A DNA stretch of 39,888 nt from JALZEG01 sp046263255 (GTDB lineage: Bacteria; Actinomycetota; CADDZG01; WHSQ01): positions 1 through 39,888 of the forward strand of contig JBHELD010000050.1 in assembly GCA_046263255.1 (NCBI GenBank), read 5' to 3'. Both the position numbers and the translations under genes were made by a program. The notes beneath the pieces were generated by a model. That model was not told the origin of the DNA, searched no databases, and saw only the letters and a program-made list of their open reading frames with translations. Shown here piece after piece: positions 1-8,088 of the stretch (position 1 is its first letter; every line of letters starts with the position of its first letter).

Positions 1-884
1 CGGGCCCCGTCCTCGGCAGCGCGCAGTACATGGCGCCGGAGCAGGCGTCCGGCGCTCCCGTCACCGCCGCGGCCGACGTGTACTCGGCCGGGATCGTGCT
101 CTACGAGATGCTGACGGGCTCGGTCCCGTTCACCGGGGAATCCGCGCTCGCGGTCGCGCTGCGGCACGTGTCGGACGACATCCCTTCCCCGAGCCGCATC
201 AACGCCGCCGTGCCGCGAGACCTCGACCGCGCGGTGACGCGGGCGACCGCCAAGGACCCGGCGCAGCGGCCGGCGGCTGCCGAGCTGGCGGCCGCGCTAC
301 GAGGGGAGGCGCCGGAAGCGACCGCGCCTCTCCCCGCCGGTCCGGCAGAGGCGATAGCGCCCGCGGGCACGGAGACGACCGTGTGGCCGATCCCCGGCGC
401 GACCTACGACCCGAGCCGTCTCGGCGCGCGCGTGCTCGTCGTCGCGGGGATCCTGGCGCTCCTGTCGGCCGGCGTATGGCTCTGGCTGCTCACGAAGCCG
501 GACGAGCGGCGCGAACGATCGACCGCAGCAGAAAGACCCCCTGCGCTCGCAACCGAACCGGCCGAGCGAACGTCTCAGCCATACGAGCTCGAGGACTTCA
601 CGGGGTGGAGCTTCGCCGACGCGTCGGCGGAGCTGAGGAAGAGAGGGCTCGAGGTGAGACGTGCCGACACGACGAGCGACGCTCCACCGGACGACGTGCT
701 GGGATCGGTTCCACCGCCCGGAACCGTTATGAGCGAGGGCGAGACCGTTACGCTGAGCGTCAGCACCGGGCCGCCCGAGGAACCCGAGGAAGAAGAAGAG
801 CTCGAGGAAGACGAAGAGGAGGCGCCCGGCAACTCCGGGAGCGCGCCGGGGCACTCGAAGGACAAGGGCAAGGACAAGGATTGA
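1..884 (+). CDS. PASTA-domain Ser/Thr protein kinase, 5'-truncated by the window edge (PknA-like)
   Basis: The reading frame is open from base 3 and gives 293 residues. It begins inside the activation segment (GSAQYMAPEQ, the APE motif), so the glycine loop and the HRD and DFG motifs lie upstream of the window. The rest of the kinase C-lobe follows. After a Pro/Ala-rich linker there is one membrane segment (about residues 140-160, LVVAGILALLSAGVWLWLL) and one extracellular PASTA repeat ending VTLSVSTGPP. The tail is very acidic (runs of Glu) and then basic (KDKGKDKD). The stop overlaps the start of the next kinase by 4 bp, so the two are translationally coupled. Families of this type phosphorylate division and wall-synthesis proteins and sense muropeptides or lipid II through PASTA. 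The PknA-like name rests on gene order, because one PASTA repeat is not typical of mycobacterial PknA. Confidence 0.93.
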   Translation, partial: GPVLGSAQYMAPEQASGAPVTAAADVYSAGIVLYEMLTGSVPFTGESALAVALRHVSDDIPSPSRINAAVPRDLDRAVTRATAKDPAQRPAAAELAAALRGEAPEATAPLPAGPAEAIAPAGTETTVWPIPGATYDPSRLGARVLVVAGILALLSAGVWLWLLTKPDERRERSTAAERPPALATEPAERTSQPYELEDFTGWSFADASAELRKRGLEVRRADTTSDAPPDDVLGSVPPPGTVMSEGETVTLSVSTGPPEEPEEEEELEEDEEEAPGNSGSAPGHSKDKGKDKD

Positions 885-2785
885 GCGCTACCAACCGCAC
901 GTACGGAGGCCGGTACGCCGTCCTCGAGCCGGTCGGCTCCGGAGGGATGGCCGAGGTCTACCGCGCCCGCGACGAGCTGCTGGGGCGCGACGTCGCGCTC
1001 AAGGTCCTGAGCGACAGGCTGTCGCGCGACAAGTCCTTCGTCGAGCGGTTCCGGCGCGAGGCGCAGTCGGCCGCCAACCTCAACCACCCCAACGTCGTGT
1101 CGCTCTACGACTACGGCGCGGACGACGGCGCGTACTACATCGTGATGGAGTACATCGAAGGGAAGTCCCTCGGCGACATGGTCGCGGAGAGCGGCGCGCT
1201 GCTGCCGGAGCGCGCCGCGGAGATCGCCGCCGACGTCGCGGCCGCGCTCGAGCGCGCACACTCGTCGGGCCTCGTGCACCGGGACATCAAGCCGACGAAC
1301 ATCATGGTCACGCGCTCAGGCCAGACGAAGGTGACGGACTTCGGGATAGCGCGGGCGCTCGGGCAGAGCAGCGACCAGACCCAGATGACGCAGACCGGGA
1401 TGGTCATCGGGACCGCCGCGTACCTCTCGCCGGAGCAGGCGCAGGGCAACCCCGTGGACGCGCGCTCCGACGTCTACGCGCTGGGGTGCGTCCTGTACGA
1501 GATGGTGACCGGCCGGCCTCCGTTCGCGGGGGACACGCCGCTGGCGATCGCGTACAAGCACGTGCGGGAGGACCCCGTCGCGCCGTCGGGCGTGAACCCG
1601 GACGTCCCCCGGGCGCTCGACGCGATCACGCTGAAGGCCCTCTCGAAGAACCCCGAGAACCGGTACTCGAGCGCGCACGAGATGCGCGAGGACCTCCGGC
1701 GGTTCCTAGAGGGACAGCAGGTCCACGCGACGCCGTTGATGGCGACGGAGACCGCGGTGGCGGCGCCGGTGTCGTCGGGGACGCAGGTGATCAGCCGGAC
1801 CGAGACGGAGTACGAGCCGCCTCCCGAGCCCCGCCGTGCCGGCTGGTACGTGCTCGCGGCTCTGATCATCCTGGCGCTGTTCGGGCTCGGGGCCTACCTG
1901 CTCGCGAACAACTTCCTGGGTGGCGGGGGCGTGCGCGTCCCGAACGTCGTGCGGCTGACCGAGGAGCGCGCCGTCGAGCGCCTCGAGAGCGAGGGGTTCG
2001 AGGTCGAAGTCGAGGAGGGGCCGAGCAAGCGGCCCGAGGGGCAGGTCTTCCGGCAGGATCCCGAGGGCGGCGACGAGGCGGACGAGGGCTCGACCGTGAC
2101 GATCTTCGTCTCCACGGGGCCGGAGCCGATCGAGGTGCCGGACGTGGTGGGGCTCGAGCTGTCTGACGCGCGCTCGGTCCTGCGCGATGCCGGGCTCAAG
2201 GTCGGAAGCGTCAGCGAGCAGCCGGGTGACGAGGACGACGAGGGACAGGTGCTGAGGCAGTTCCCCGTCGAGGGGGAGGAGGTCGAGGCCGGGACCGAGA
2301 TCGACCTCGTGGTGTCGTCGGGTCCCGAGATCGTCCCGGCTCCCGCCGTGATCGGGCAGACGCAGGAGTCGGCGGAGGACGAGATCGAAGCCGCAGACCT
2401 GGAGGTCTCGGTGCTGACCGCGCCCGACGACGCGCCGGCGGGCGAGGTGATCGCGCAGGACCCGGAGCAGGGCACGCCCATGGAGCCGGGCGACACCATG
2501 ACGATCACGGTGTCGGAGGGGCCGCAGGAACGCGAGATGCCGGACGTGCGGAAGCAGGATGCCGACTCCGCCCAGGCCTTGCTCGAAGAGCAATACGGGC
2601 TGGTCGTCTCGCAGGAGGAGGGCGCGTGCTTCCAGGCCATCGGGACGGTGTGCGACCAGGATCCCGCGCCGGGGACGCTCGTGGCCGAGGGAGACCCCGC
2701 CACTCTGTTCGTGCAGCCCGGTGGAGCGGCTCTGCCGGACGACGGGCTCTTCGCGTTCCTGAGCCTGTTCGGGCTGTTCACCTAG
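881..2785 (+). CDS. pknB: PASTA-domain Ser/Thr protein kinase (PknB/StkP-like), 4 PASTA repeats
   Basis: A 634-residue membrane kinase. I chose TTG at 881 because it overlaps the previous stop (TTGA) and places the protein start just before the kinase domain (RYAVLEPVGSGGMAEVYRA). Visible motifs are the glycine loop GSGGMAEVY, VALK lysine, HRDIKPTN catalytic loop, DFGIA and the SPEQ variant of APE. A single TM segment (AALIILALFGLGAYLLA) follows a cytosolic linker. Four PASTA repeats of about 65 residues then form the extracellular part (starts near VPNVVRL, VPDVVGL, APAVIGQ and MPDVRKQ). The last repeat holds two cysteines, which could form a disulfide. The family phosphorylates division, peptidoglycan and translation proteins. 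It forms an operon with the kinase upstream, and its end overlaps the convergent amidotransferase by 4 bp. Confidence 0.96.
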   Translation: MSATNRTYGGRYAVLEPVGSGGMAEVYRARDELLGRDVALKVLSDRLSRDKSFVERFRREAQSAANLNHPNVVSLYDYGADDGAYYIVMEYIEGKSLGDMVAESGALLPERAAEIAADVAAALERAHSSGLVHRDIKPTNIMVTRSGQTKVTDFGIARALGQSSDQTQMTQTGMVIGTAAYLSPEQAQGNPVDARSDVYALGCVLYEMVTGRPPFAGDTPLAIAYKHVREDPVAPSGVNPDVPRALDAITLKALSKNPENRYSSAHEMREDLRRFLEGQQVHATPLMATETAVAAPVSSGTQVISRTETEYEPPPEPRRAGWYVLAALIILALFGLGAYLLANNFLGGGGVRVPNVVRLTEERAVERLESEGFEVEVEEGPSKRPEGQVFRQDPEGGDEADEGSTVTIFVSTGPEPIEVPDVVGLELSDARSVLRDAGLKVGSVSEQPGDEDDEGQVLRQFPVEGEEVEAGTEIDLVVSSGPEIVPAPAVIGQTQESAEDEIEAADLEVSVLTAPDDAPAGEVIAQDPEQGTPMEPGDTMTITVSEGPQEREMPDVRKQDADSAQALLEEQYGLVVSQEEGACFQAIGTVCDQDPAPGTLVAEGDPATLFVQPGGAALPDDGLFAFLSLFGLFT

Positions 2786-3363
2786 CCGCCGCGTGCGGCG
2801 GTCGCGACGAAGTTCGCCAGCAGCTGCGGCCCCACGGCCGTGAGGATCGACTCCGGGTGGAACTGCACGCCTTCGACCGGCAGCTCCCGGTGGCGCACGC
2901 CCATGACGACGCCGTCGTCCGACCGTGCGCTCACCTCCAGCTCCTGCGGCCAGCCGTCGTCGTCGATCGACAGGGAGTGGTAGCGCGTCGCCGCGAACGG
3001 CGACGGGAGCCCGGTGAAGACACCCGCGCCGTCGTGCTCGACCGGCGACACCTTGCCGTGCATCGGCCCGACGGGCGCCCTCCGCACGACCCCGCCGAAC
3101 GCGCCGCCGATGCACTGGTGGCCGAGGCAGACACCGAGCACCGGGACCTTGCCGGCGAACGCCTCGATCGCGGCGAGAGAGACGCCGGCGTCGTCGGGCG
3201 TGCCGGGGCCGGGCGAGATCACGACCGCGTCCGGTCGCTCCGCGACGAGGTCCTCGACGCGCGCGTCGTTCCGGACGACGACGGGCTCGGCGCCGAGAGA
3301 GCCGAAGGCCTGGGCGAGGTTGTAGACGAACGAGTCGTAGTTGTCGACGAGCAGGAGCTTCAT
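2782..3363 (-). CDS. trpG: Glutamine amidotransferase subunit of anthranilate/aminodeoxychorismate synthase
   Basis: A 193-residue class I glutamine amidotransferase, the usual full length for TrpG/PabA. It hydrolyses glutamine and passes ammonia to a TrpE or PabB partner for tryptophan or folate synthesis. The start MKLLLVDNYDSFVYN is diagnostic, followed by the oxyanion motif SPGPGTP. Cys79 sits in GVCLGHQ, and His169 and Glu171 in GVQFHPES complete the triad. There is no synthase subunit next to it. It lies convergently between the PASTA kinase and the sortase, a place where actinobacteria commonly carry a stand-alone copy, so it may serve both pathways. The choice between trpG and pabA cannot be made from sequence alone. 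Confidence 0.95.
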   Translation of the reverse strand: MKLLLVDNYDSFVYNLAQAFGSLGAEPVVVRNDARVEDLVAERPDAVVISPGPGTPDDAGVSLAAIEAFAGKVPVLGVCLGHQCIGGAFGGVVRRAPVGPMHGKVSPVEHDGAGVFTGLPSPFAATRYHSLSIDDDGWPQELEVSARSDDGVVMGVRHRELPVEGVQFHPESILTAVGPQLLANFVATAARGG

Positions 3364-3414
3364 GTCGAGAAGCTACTAGGCGGCAGGAGATCCCGGCCGC
3401 GAGCGCCGGGACGC

Positions 3415-3531
3415 CTAGAAGTTCGGCGGCAGGATCCGCTCGCTCAGGGCGACGAGGATCACAGTCGTGGCGACGGCGACCGCGGCCCACAGCAGGATCT
3501 CGAGCAGGACCCACCTCATACGCCGCTTCAT
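3415..3531 (-). CDS. 38-residue single-span membrane protein coupled to the sortase
   Basis: A tiny reading frame starting MKRRMRWVLLEILLWA. Its ATG overlaps the sortase stop in an ATGA arrangement (3528-3531). It has a basic N-terminus, one hydrophobic span of about 22 residues (VLLEILLWAAVAVATTVILVAL) and a short polar end (SERILPPNF). Translational coupling to the sortase and the clean membrane topology argue that it is real, although it is far below usual annotation cutoffs. A role as a sortase accessory or membrane-anchoring peptide is a guess. I do not recognise a family. Confidence 0.5.
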   Translation of the reverse strand: MKRRMRWVLLEILLWAAVAVATTVILVALSERILPPNF

Positions 3532-4193
3532 CGCGCGAGCGCCTCCGTGTCCAGCTCCGCGTACACGATCAACCGCTCGGCCGCGGAGAACTTGGGGTTG
3601 CACGTCGTCAGCACGAGCTGGTACCCGCCCGACTCCACGACGATCTGACGCGAGTCGCCGGGGACGACCTCCTTGTCGGTGACCTCGTACGTGAAGTCCC
3701 CCCAGCGCGTCTCGATCTCGATCGGGTCGCCCCGCTCCATCTCGTCGAGGGACCAGAACGGCTGGCCGTACGTCGTCCTGTGACCCGAGACGATCACCCT
3801 GCCCTTCTCGCCCGGGAAGACGTCGTCCCAGTCGGTGCACAGCGGCGGGTCGAATCCGGGGCGGCACGACGGGTAGTGCCCCGGCCCCAGCTTCAGCTCG
3901 TCCGTGCCGACGCCCTCGACGACCATCATCGGCTTGTCCTCGATGGTCGGCAGGCGCATGCGGAAGACGGGCTCGCCCGGCAGGGGGTCGTAGCCCGGGG
4001 GGGGCGCTGCCGGCAGGGCCTGCCCCTCGGGCGCCGTGCGTTCGAACGCCGGGAGCCGGTCGAACTCCTCCGCGAGCTGGTCCTGCTGGCGCGCCGTGTA
4101 GATCCCGGTGCCCCACAACGTCCACGCGCAGAAGCCGAAGACGCCGATCCCGACGGAGATCAGAAACTTCCCGAGGAAGCGCAGCCAGGTCAT
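3528..4193 (-). CDS. srtE: Class E sortase
   Basis: A 221-residue cysteine transpeptidase that attaches surface proteins or processes pilins at the cell wall. ATG at 4193 gives a short N-terminus followed directly by a signal anchor (LGKFLISVGIGVFGFCAWTLW); in-frame starts further upstream add unlikely sequence and run into the divergent crgA promoter. The catalytic residues are His138 (VSGHRTT), Cys198 (LTTCNP) and Arg207 (AAERLIVYAEL). TTCNP is the class E form of the TLxTC signature. It sits between trpG and crgA, the usual actinobacterial neighbourhood, and is followed by an overlapping 38-residue membrane protein. No LPxTG- or LAxTG-type substrate was noticed in this window. Confidence 0.95.
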   Translation of the reverse strand: MTWLRFLGKFLISVGIGVFGFCAWTLWGTGIYTARQQDQLAEEFDRLPAFERTAPEGQALPAAPPPGYDPLPGEPVFRMRLPTIEDKPMMVVEGVGTDELKLGPGHYPSCRPGFDPPLCTDWDDVFPGEKGRVIVSGHRTTYGQPFWSLDEMERGDPIEIETRWGDFTYEVTDKEVVPGDSRQIVVESGGYQLVLTTCNPKFSAAERLIVYAELDTEALAR

Positions 4194-4230
4194 GAGGTCA
4201 GTATCGGCGATCGGATTAACATTCTTTCCT

Positions 4231-4461
4231 ATGCCCAAGAGCAGATCGAAGCGCGTCACTCGCCAGCCTCCGCCCAAGCCGAAGCCGAAGACGTCGCCGC
4301 TGTGGGTCGGCGCGCTGTTCTTCACGCTGCTGCTGACCGGGGTGCTGGTCATCATCTTCAACTACCTCGGCCTGCTGCCCGGAGAGAACGCGGCGTGGGC
4401 GCTGTGGTACGGCCTCGGGCTGATCTCGGCCTCGTTCGTGGTCGCGACGCAGTGGCACTGA
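4231..4461 (+). CDS. crgA: Cell division protein CrgA
   Basis: A 76-residue protein with a basic Pro/Lys N-terminus (MPKSRSKRVTRQPPPKPKPK) and two membrane helices (LWVGALFFTLLLTGVLVIIFNYLGLL and WALWYGLGLISASFVVATQW) joined by a short GENAA loop. This is the CrgA layout and length. In the family it interacts with FtsZ, FtsQ, FtsI and wall-synthesis proteins at the septum and is limited to actinobacteria. It is transcribed divergently from the sortase across a 37-bp gap that is AT-rich for this genome. No clear ribosome binding site precedes the ATG, so the mRNA may be leaderless. Confidence 0.95.
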   Translation: MPKSRSKRVTRQPPPKPKPKTSPLWVGALFFTLLLTGVLVIIFNYLGLLPGENAAWALWYGLGLISASFVVATQWH

Positions 4462-4497
4462 GCGGTCCGGAGCGGAGCCGAATCACAAGGATGTGGT

Positions 4498-4529
4498 TTA
4501 TCCACGGCTGTGGAGACCGCTGTGGGAAA
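4498..4529. promoter_or_regulatory. Three imperfect DnaA-box-like 9-mers
   Basis: Within 32 bp lie TTATCCACG (4498, one mismatch to TTRTCCACA) and, on the other strand, GTCTCCACA (4509-4517) and TTTCCCACA (4521-4529), each with two mismatches. They sit between crgA and the Cys-motif gene. The clustering is visible, but matches this loose can occur by chance. Confidence 0.2.
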
Positions 4530-4540
4530 CGGGCTTCCCG

Positions 4541-4870
4541 ATGACCCGGGTCAGGCCGGGGGTGCTCCTCGCGGCCCTCGTGGCGATCGTCCTGCTCGGC
4601 CGTCCGTTCGGGTACCTGCGGGCTGCGGTCGCCGTCGCGATGTTCTTCGCGATCTTCTACGTCGGCTTCAGCTACTTCCGCAGCGCGGGAGAGACGCCGC
4701 CGGACGCGGACGTCGAGGACGTCGGCGGCGAGAGCCTCCGCTACGTCTGCACGATGTGCGGCCTGGAGCTGAAGGTCGAGGTAGCGGCGTCCGACCGCGC
4801 CCCCTCTCACTGCAGGGAGAAGATGGTTCTCGTGCAGGGACGGCGCCCGCCGCCCCTGCACCCGGTCTAG
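4541..4870 (+). CDS. Small membrane protein with a C-terminal Cys/His (zinc-ribbon-like) motif
   Basis: A 109-residue protein read from ATG 4541; a GTG at 4493 would add 16 residues in frame. Two hydrophobic stretches (LLAALVAIVLLG and LRAAVAVAMFFAIFYVGFSYF) are followed by an acidic linker. The C-terminal part holds CTMC followed 18 residues later by HC, a possible zinc site. I do not recognise a named family. It lies between crgA and the convergent thiolase, separated from the latter by 3 bp. The fold and a metal-binding or regulatory role are inferred. Confidence 0.75.
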   Translation: MTRVRPGVLLAALVAIVLLGRPFGYLRAAVAVAMFFAIFYVGFSYFRSAGETPPDADVEDVGGESLRYVCTMCGLELKVEVAASDRAPSHCREKMVLVQGRRPPPLHPV

Positions 4871-4873
4871 CGG

Positions 4874-6043
4874 CTAGAGCCTCTCGACGATCGTGGCGTT
4901 CGCCAGCCCGCCGCCCTCGCACATCGTCTGCAGACCGTAGCGGCCGCCGCGCTGCTCGAGCGCGTTAACGAGCGTCGTCATCAGGCGCGCCCCGGAGGCC
5001 CCCAGCGGGTGCCCCAGCGCGATCGCGCCGCCGTGGACGTTCACGTGGTCCTCGAACCAGTCGTCGGCGATCCCGAGCTCCTTCTTCCACGCGAGGACGA
5101 CCGTGGCGAACGCCTCGTTGATCTCCACGAGGTCGATGTCCTGCAGCGACAGGCCGGCCCGTTCGAGCGCCTTGCGGGTCGCGGGAATCGGGCCGGTCAG
5201 CATCATCACGGGGTCGGTCCCGGCGAGCGCGAACGAGACGAAGCGCGCGCGGGGGGTGAGGCCGAGCTCCCGCGCCTTCTCCGGCGTCGTGATCAGCAGC
5301 ACCGCGGCGCCGTCGGTGATCTGCGACGAGTTCGCCGCGGTCGTCACCCCGTCCGGCTTGAACGACGGTGGAAGCGACGCGATCTTCTCCATGTCCGGCG
5401 TGCGGACCCCCTCGTCGCGGTCGAACAGGACCTCGCCGTTCGCGGTCGAGACCTTCAGGGGCAGGATCTCGTTGCGGAACTCGCCGGCGTCCGTCGCCTG
5501 CCCGGCGAGGACGTGCGAGCGGGCGCCGAACGCGTCGAGGTCTTCGCGCTTCAGGCCCCACCTCTTTGCGATCAGCTCGCTCGAGATCCCCTGGGGGACG
5601 AGGCCCCCCTCGTAGCGCGCCATCATCCTGTCGGAGAACGGCCAGCCGCCCGTCTGCGCGCTCGTCCCCATCGGGACGCGCGTCATGTTCTCCACCCCGC
5701 AGGCGATCGCGACGTCGTACGCGCCGCTGATGACACCCTGCGCGGCGAAGTGCGCCGCCTGTTGCGAGGAGCCGCACTGACGGTCGACCGTCGTCGCCGG
5801 GACCTCTTCCGGGAGGCCGGCCGCCAGCCACGCGTTGCGCCCGACGTTCAGCGACTGCTCTCCGACCTGGGAGACGCACCCGCACACGACGTCGTCGACG
5901 CGGGAGGGATCGATGCCTGCGCGTTCGACCGTCTCCGCAAGGACCTCCGCGAGCAGGTCCACGGGATGCCAGTCCTTCAGCGCGCCGTTCTTCTTGCCCA
6001 GCGGCGTGCGGACGGCTTCGACGATGACGGCTTCACGGGGCAC
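4874..6043 (-). CDS. Acetyl-CoA C-acyltransferase (thiolase)
   Basis: A 389-residue thiolase, full length for the family. It catalyses CoA-dependent cleavage of 3-ketoacyl-CoA or the reverse Claisen condensation. I chose GTG at 6043 because a strong GAGGAGG ribosome site precedes it. The nucleophile is Cys90 in DRQCGSSQQA, the His is in GHPLGASGAR (about residue 345), and the second Cys is in MCEGGG (about 375) in place of the more usual CxGGG. NEAFA is also present. It stands alone, so fatty-acid or other acyl degradation is likely, but chain length cannot be read from sequence. Just upstream the accessory block begins. Confidence 0.95.
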   Translation of the reverse strand: MPREAVIVEAVRTPLGKKNGALKDWHPVDLLAEVLAETVERAGIDPSRVDDVVCGCVSQVGEQSLNVGRNAWLAAGLPEEVPATTVDRQCGSSQQAAHFAAQGVISGAYDVAIACGVENMTRVPMGTSAQTGGWPFSDRMMARYEGGLVPQGISSELIAKRWGLKREDLDAFGARSHVLAGQATDAGEFRNEILPLKVSTANGEVLFDRDEGVRTPDMEKIASLPPSFKPDGVTTAANSSQITDGAAVLLITTPEKARELGLTPRARFVSFALAGTDPVMMLTGPIPATRKALERAGLSLQDIDLVEINEAFATVVLAWKKELGIADDWFEDHVNVHGGAIALGHPLGASGARLMTTLVNALEQRGGRYGLQTMCEGGGLANATIVERL

Positions 6044-6375
6044 GGAAGGTCCTCCTCGACTCTTCGCCGCTCGCCGAGGCGACCGGCGGGTGTTCTTGAC
6101 CGGGAGGTCAAGTATCGCGCCGGGAACTATCCCTTCAAGACAGGTCAGGGTAGCAACTGGCAGATTCTGACTGTCGAAAGATCTCCCCAAACCCGTAAGT
6201 ATTTCTATGAGCGGGACGAGGGGGTTCTCACGGCAGAGCCGTCGCTCCCTGTCCGACCGCGGATCTCGGCCGCCAAGGTGTGTGAGAGACCTTCGGAAAC
6301 CGTGCGGTTGGACGAAAGCCACGGTCCTGATAGGGGCGGCAAGCCTAGTGCTTCAGTTCGTGGGATTGCTGCGCC
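6044..6375. other. 332-bp gene-free spacer at the start of the accessory block
   Basis: This stretch lies upstream of the thiolase and downstream of the Xre gene. No reading frame with family resemblance, RNA gene or strong hairpin was found. The thiolase promoter and 5' leader should lie at its left end. Base composition falls from the thiolase towards the Xre gene, consistent with the edge of transferred DNA. Confidence 0.4.
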
Positions 6376-6606
6376 CTACCGTGATCGTTCAGCTTCAGCT
6401 ACCAGCTTGCTCAGTGGGACCCCCAGCGCCTTCGCAAGCTTTTCCATGCTCGCCAAAGTCGGGTTGCGTGTCGCCCGCTCCAAGCCACTTACGTACCTCC
6501 GATCCAGACGAGCCGCGTCCCCTAGCGCCTCCTGCGACAGCCCCTGCGACTCGCGCTCCTTGCGAATGGCTGCCCCGAACGCCCGAGCGAGACGAGTAGC
6601 GGTCAC
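6376..6606 (-). CDS. Xre-family helix-turn-helix regulator (small)
   Basis: A 76-residue protein consisting almost only of a cro/cI-type HTH: RKERESQGLSQEALGDAA, then the recognition helix region RRYVSGLERATRNPTL, then MEKLAKALGVPLSKLV. The start is GTG at 6606. It is divergent from the 121-residue HTH-like protein, with a 79-bp AT-rich gap where an operator would be expected. Such single-domain regulators often control mobile elements or defence genes. Here it borders the accessory block that includes the SIR2-NUDIX gene, but no direct link is shown. Confidence 0.9.
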   Translation of the reverse strand: MTATRLARAFGAAIRKERESQGLSQEALGDAARLDRRYVSGLERATRNPTLASMEKLAKALGVPLSKLVAEAERSR

Positions 6607-6685
6607 ATCGACTGGACGCTAGGGAGTGGGGGATTATCCATCCACGGAATAGAAGTCAACGGACTAAGAGTCACGAGGAAGGGAC

Positions 6686-7051
6686 GTGGCCGGACGGGTG
6701 TCGCTCACCGACGCCCAGGTCCGGGACTGGCTCCTCAACTTCTACGTTCCCGAGCGGTTGGCCAATCCGTCGATGCGGGACTTGCTCCGAGCCCACGGTC
6801 GCCTCGCAGAGGGTTCCCCGGCGGCCGTCGCCCGGCAGGCTCAGGCGCTGATGCAGGAGCCAATCGAGGCGCTGAGGCCCGCCGACGACGCCCCGAGCGC
6901 GGCGTGGAGGCCATACCGCGTGACGCTCGTCTATCTCCAGCGTCGAACATCGGACCTAGCCGGATCGGCGTTGGGCCTGTCGCTGCGACAAATGTCGCGG
7001 GAGCGGACGCGGGCGATCCGGCTCCTGCGAGCGGAGCTAGAGAACCCCTAG
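6686..7051 (+). CDS. Helical protein with a C-terminal HTH-like motif, probable DNA-binding regulator
   Basis: A 121-residue protein starting at GTG 6686 after a GAGGAAGGG ribosome site. The segment EALRP..SAAWRPYRVTLVYLQRRTSDLAGSALGLSLRQMSRERTRAIRLLRAELE resembles the N-terminal helix-turn-helix region of large actinobacterial regulators that read as ALRP-AWRxY-LSxRQ-RExxRAL. Here the protein ends right after that motif, without the effector part normally following it. It is therefore a stand-alone version or a truncated remnant. It is divergent from the Xre gene and convergent with the 271-residue protein. No specific function can be assigned. Confidence 0.7.
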   Translation: MAGRVSLTDAQVRDWLLNFYVPERLANPSMRDLLRAHGRLAEGSPAAVARQAQALMQEPIEALRPADDAPSAAWRPYRVTLVYLQRRTSDLAGSALGLSLRQMSRERTRAIRLLRAELENP

Positions 7052-7070
7052 CCCTTCTGCGGGGGGTGGG

Positions 7071-7886
7071 CTAGTGATGGTCCACTACGAAGGGCTCCAG
7101 TTGTGGAAGCACTTTGGCGCCGATCCACTCGAACATCGCGTACAACGTGTCATCGAGGAGGGCGCGTTGGTTATCGGGCCACAGTCCTTTTCCCTCATCG
7201 ATTACTACGTGAATGGCACCGTCCACTTTCATCTCCACTACCGAGTTCACGTGGGGGGGGACGTAGAGGGCCGCGATTTCTGTGCGACCTTCTATCGGGC
7301 CAGCGTTGAACCGGATGGGTTGCAGCCCCAAGTCACGGGGAGCCTTAATGGTTGCGGCCTGGAGCGCTCCGAGCGCGACGTGGAGCGAGCGGTGCTTATC
7401 GACGTTGGAGAAGCGCCGCAGCAGTTCGAGGATGTGGAGGTTCGGATCGTCCCCACAGTTAAACGGCTGCAATTGCTCGATGACTGCCTTAGCCCCTTCC
7501 GGGACGCCACGGAGGGTACGACCGACCTTCTTTCTGTACTCCTTGGCGTCGGTGTAGATGGGGAATTCCGTAGTGGTGCACTCGCACATCGGGTCGTGGA
7601 CCCGAGCCAGCGCGCAGATCGTGTGATCGAGCGCGGAGTGGAGATTGTGCAGAACATCGCCCATGATGACGCCGATCTCTCGCGGCATCTCCTCCGTAGG
7701 CTCGACATACAGGTAGTAGATCCGAAGGTTCGGGTCGAAATAGTCGGTAAAGCGGTACGGGCGTCGTTTGAGGAACGGCTGGACTACATCGTTCAGGGCA
7801 TTGAAGTGCTCGCCTGCCCTGTCGAGTTTTGCCTTCACCCCGAGCAGCGGTGCGGGGATTTCTGATGCTAGTGCTGCGCCTGTCAT
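7071..7886 (-). CDS. Conserved hypothetical protein, 271 aa
   Basis: ATG at 7886 follows a good GGAAGGAG ribosome site. The protein is soluble with no signal or TM segment. The region DVLHNLHSALDHTICAL (helical, His/Asp-containing) resembles a motif I associate with hypothetical actinobacterial and island proteins, but I cannot name a domain. An aromatic-rich segment (YRFTDYFDPNLRIYYLYVEP) precedes it, and its codon use is more AT-rich than the core genes. It lies 19 bp from the convergent HTH-like gene. Function unknown; position suggests accessory cargo. Confidence 0.8.
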   Translation of the reverse strand: MTGAALASEIPAPLLGVKAKLDRAGEHFNALNDVVQPFLKRRPYRFTDYFDPNLRIYYLYVEPTEEMPREIGVIMGDVLHNLHSALDHTICALARVHDPMCECTTTEFPIYTDAKEYRKKVGRTLRGVPEGAKAVIEQLQPFNCGDDPNLHILELLRRFSNVDKHRSLHVALGALQAATIKAPRDLGLQPIRFNAGPIEGRTEIAALYVPPHVNSVVEMKVDGAIHVVIDEGKGLWPDNQRALLDDTLYAMFEWIGAKVLPQLEPFVVDHH

Positions 7887-7997
7887 GCCTGCTCCTTCCC
7901 GAACGAAATGCGCGTTCGGCTAAGGGGAGTGGCGTAGACTGGGGGAAGCAGTCTGACGATTCAGCCGTGGACCACTCTCACGGTTACGTCTTATCGC

Positions 7998-8024
7998 AAG
8001 GCTCCCGCTGCGCACGGGAGCCTT
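7998..8024. terminator. Strong bidirectional hairpin terminator
   Basis: Perfect 10-bp stem AAGGCTCCCG / CGGGAGCCTT with a 7-nt loop, followed by T on the plus strand and with A before it for the minus strand. It separates the 271-aa gene from the frameshifted small gene and transposase remnant, and could stop reads arriving from 8100-8500 on the minus strand. Confidence 0.7.
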
Positions 8025-8088
8025 TGCGCGTCCACCCGATAGGCAAACACACATTCGCCCGCGCGAGCCGGATTAAAGTGGAGGCACG

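Noticed and set aside
1706..3514. 602-codon minus-strand frame across the kinase and trpG
   Set aside because: Arg/Gly-rich translation without motifs; it overlaps two genes with clear catalytic motifs in other frames.
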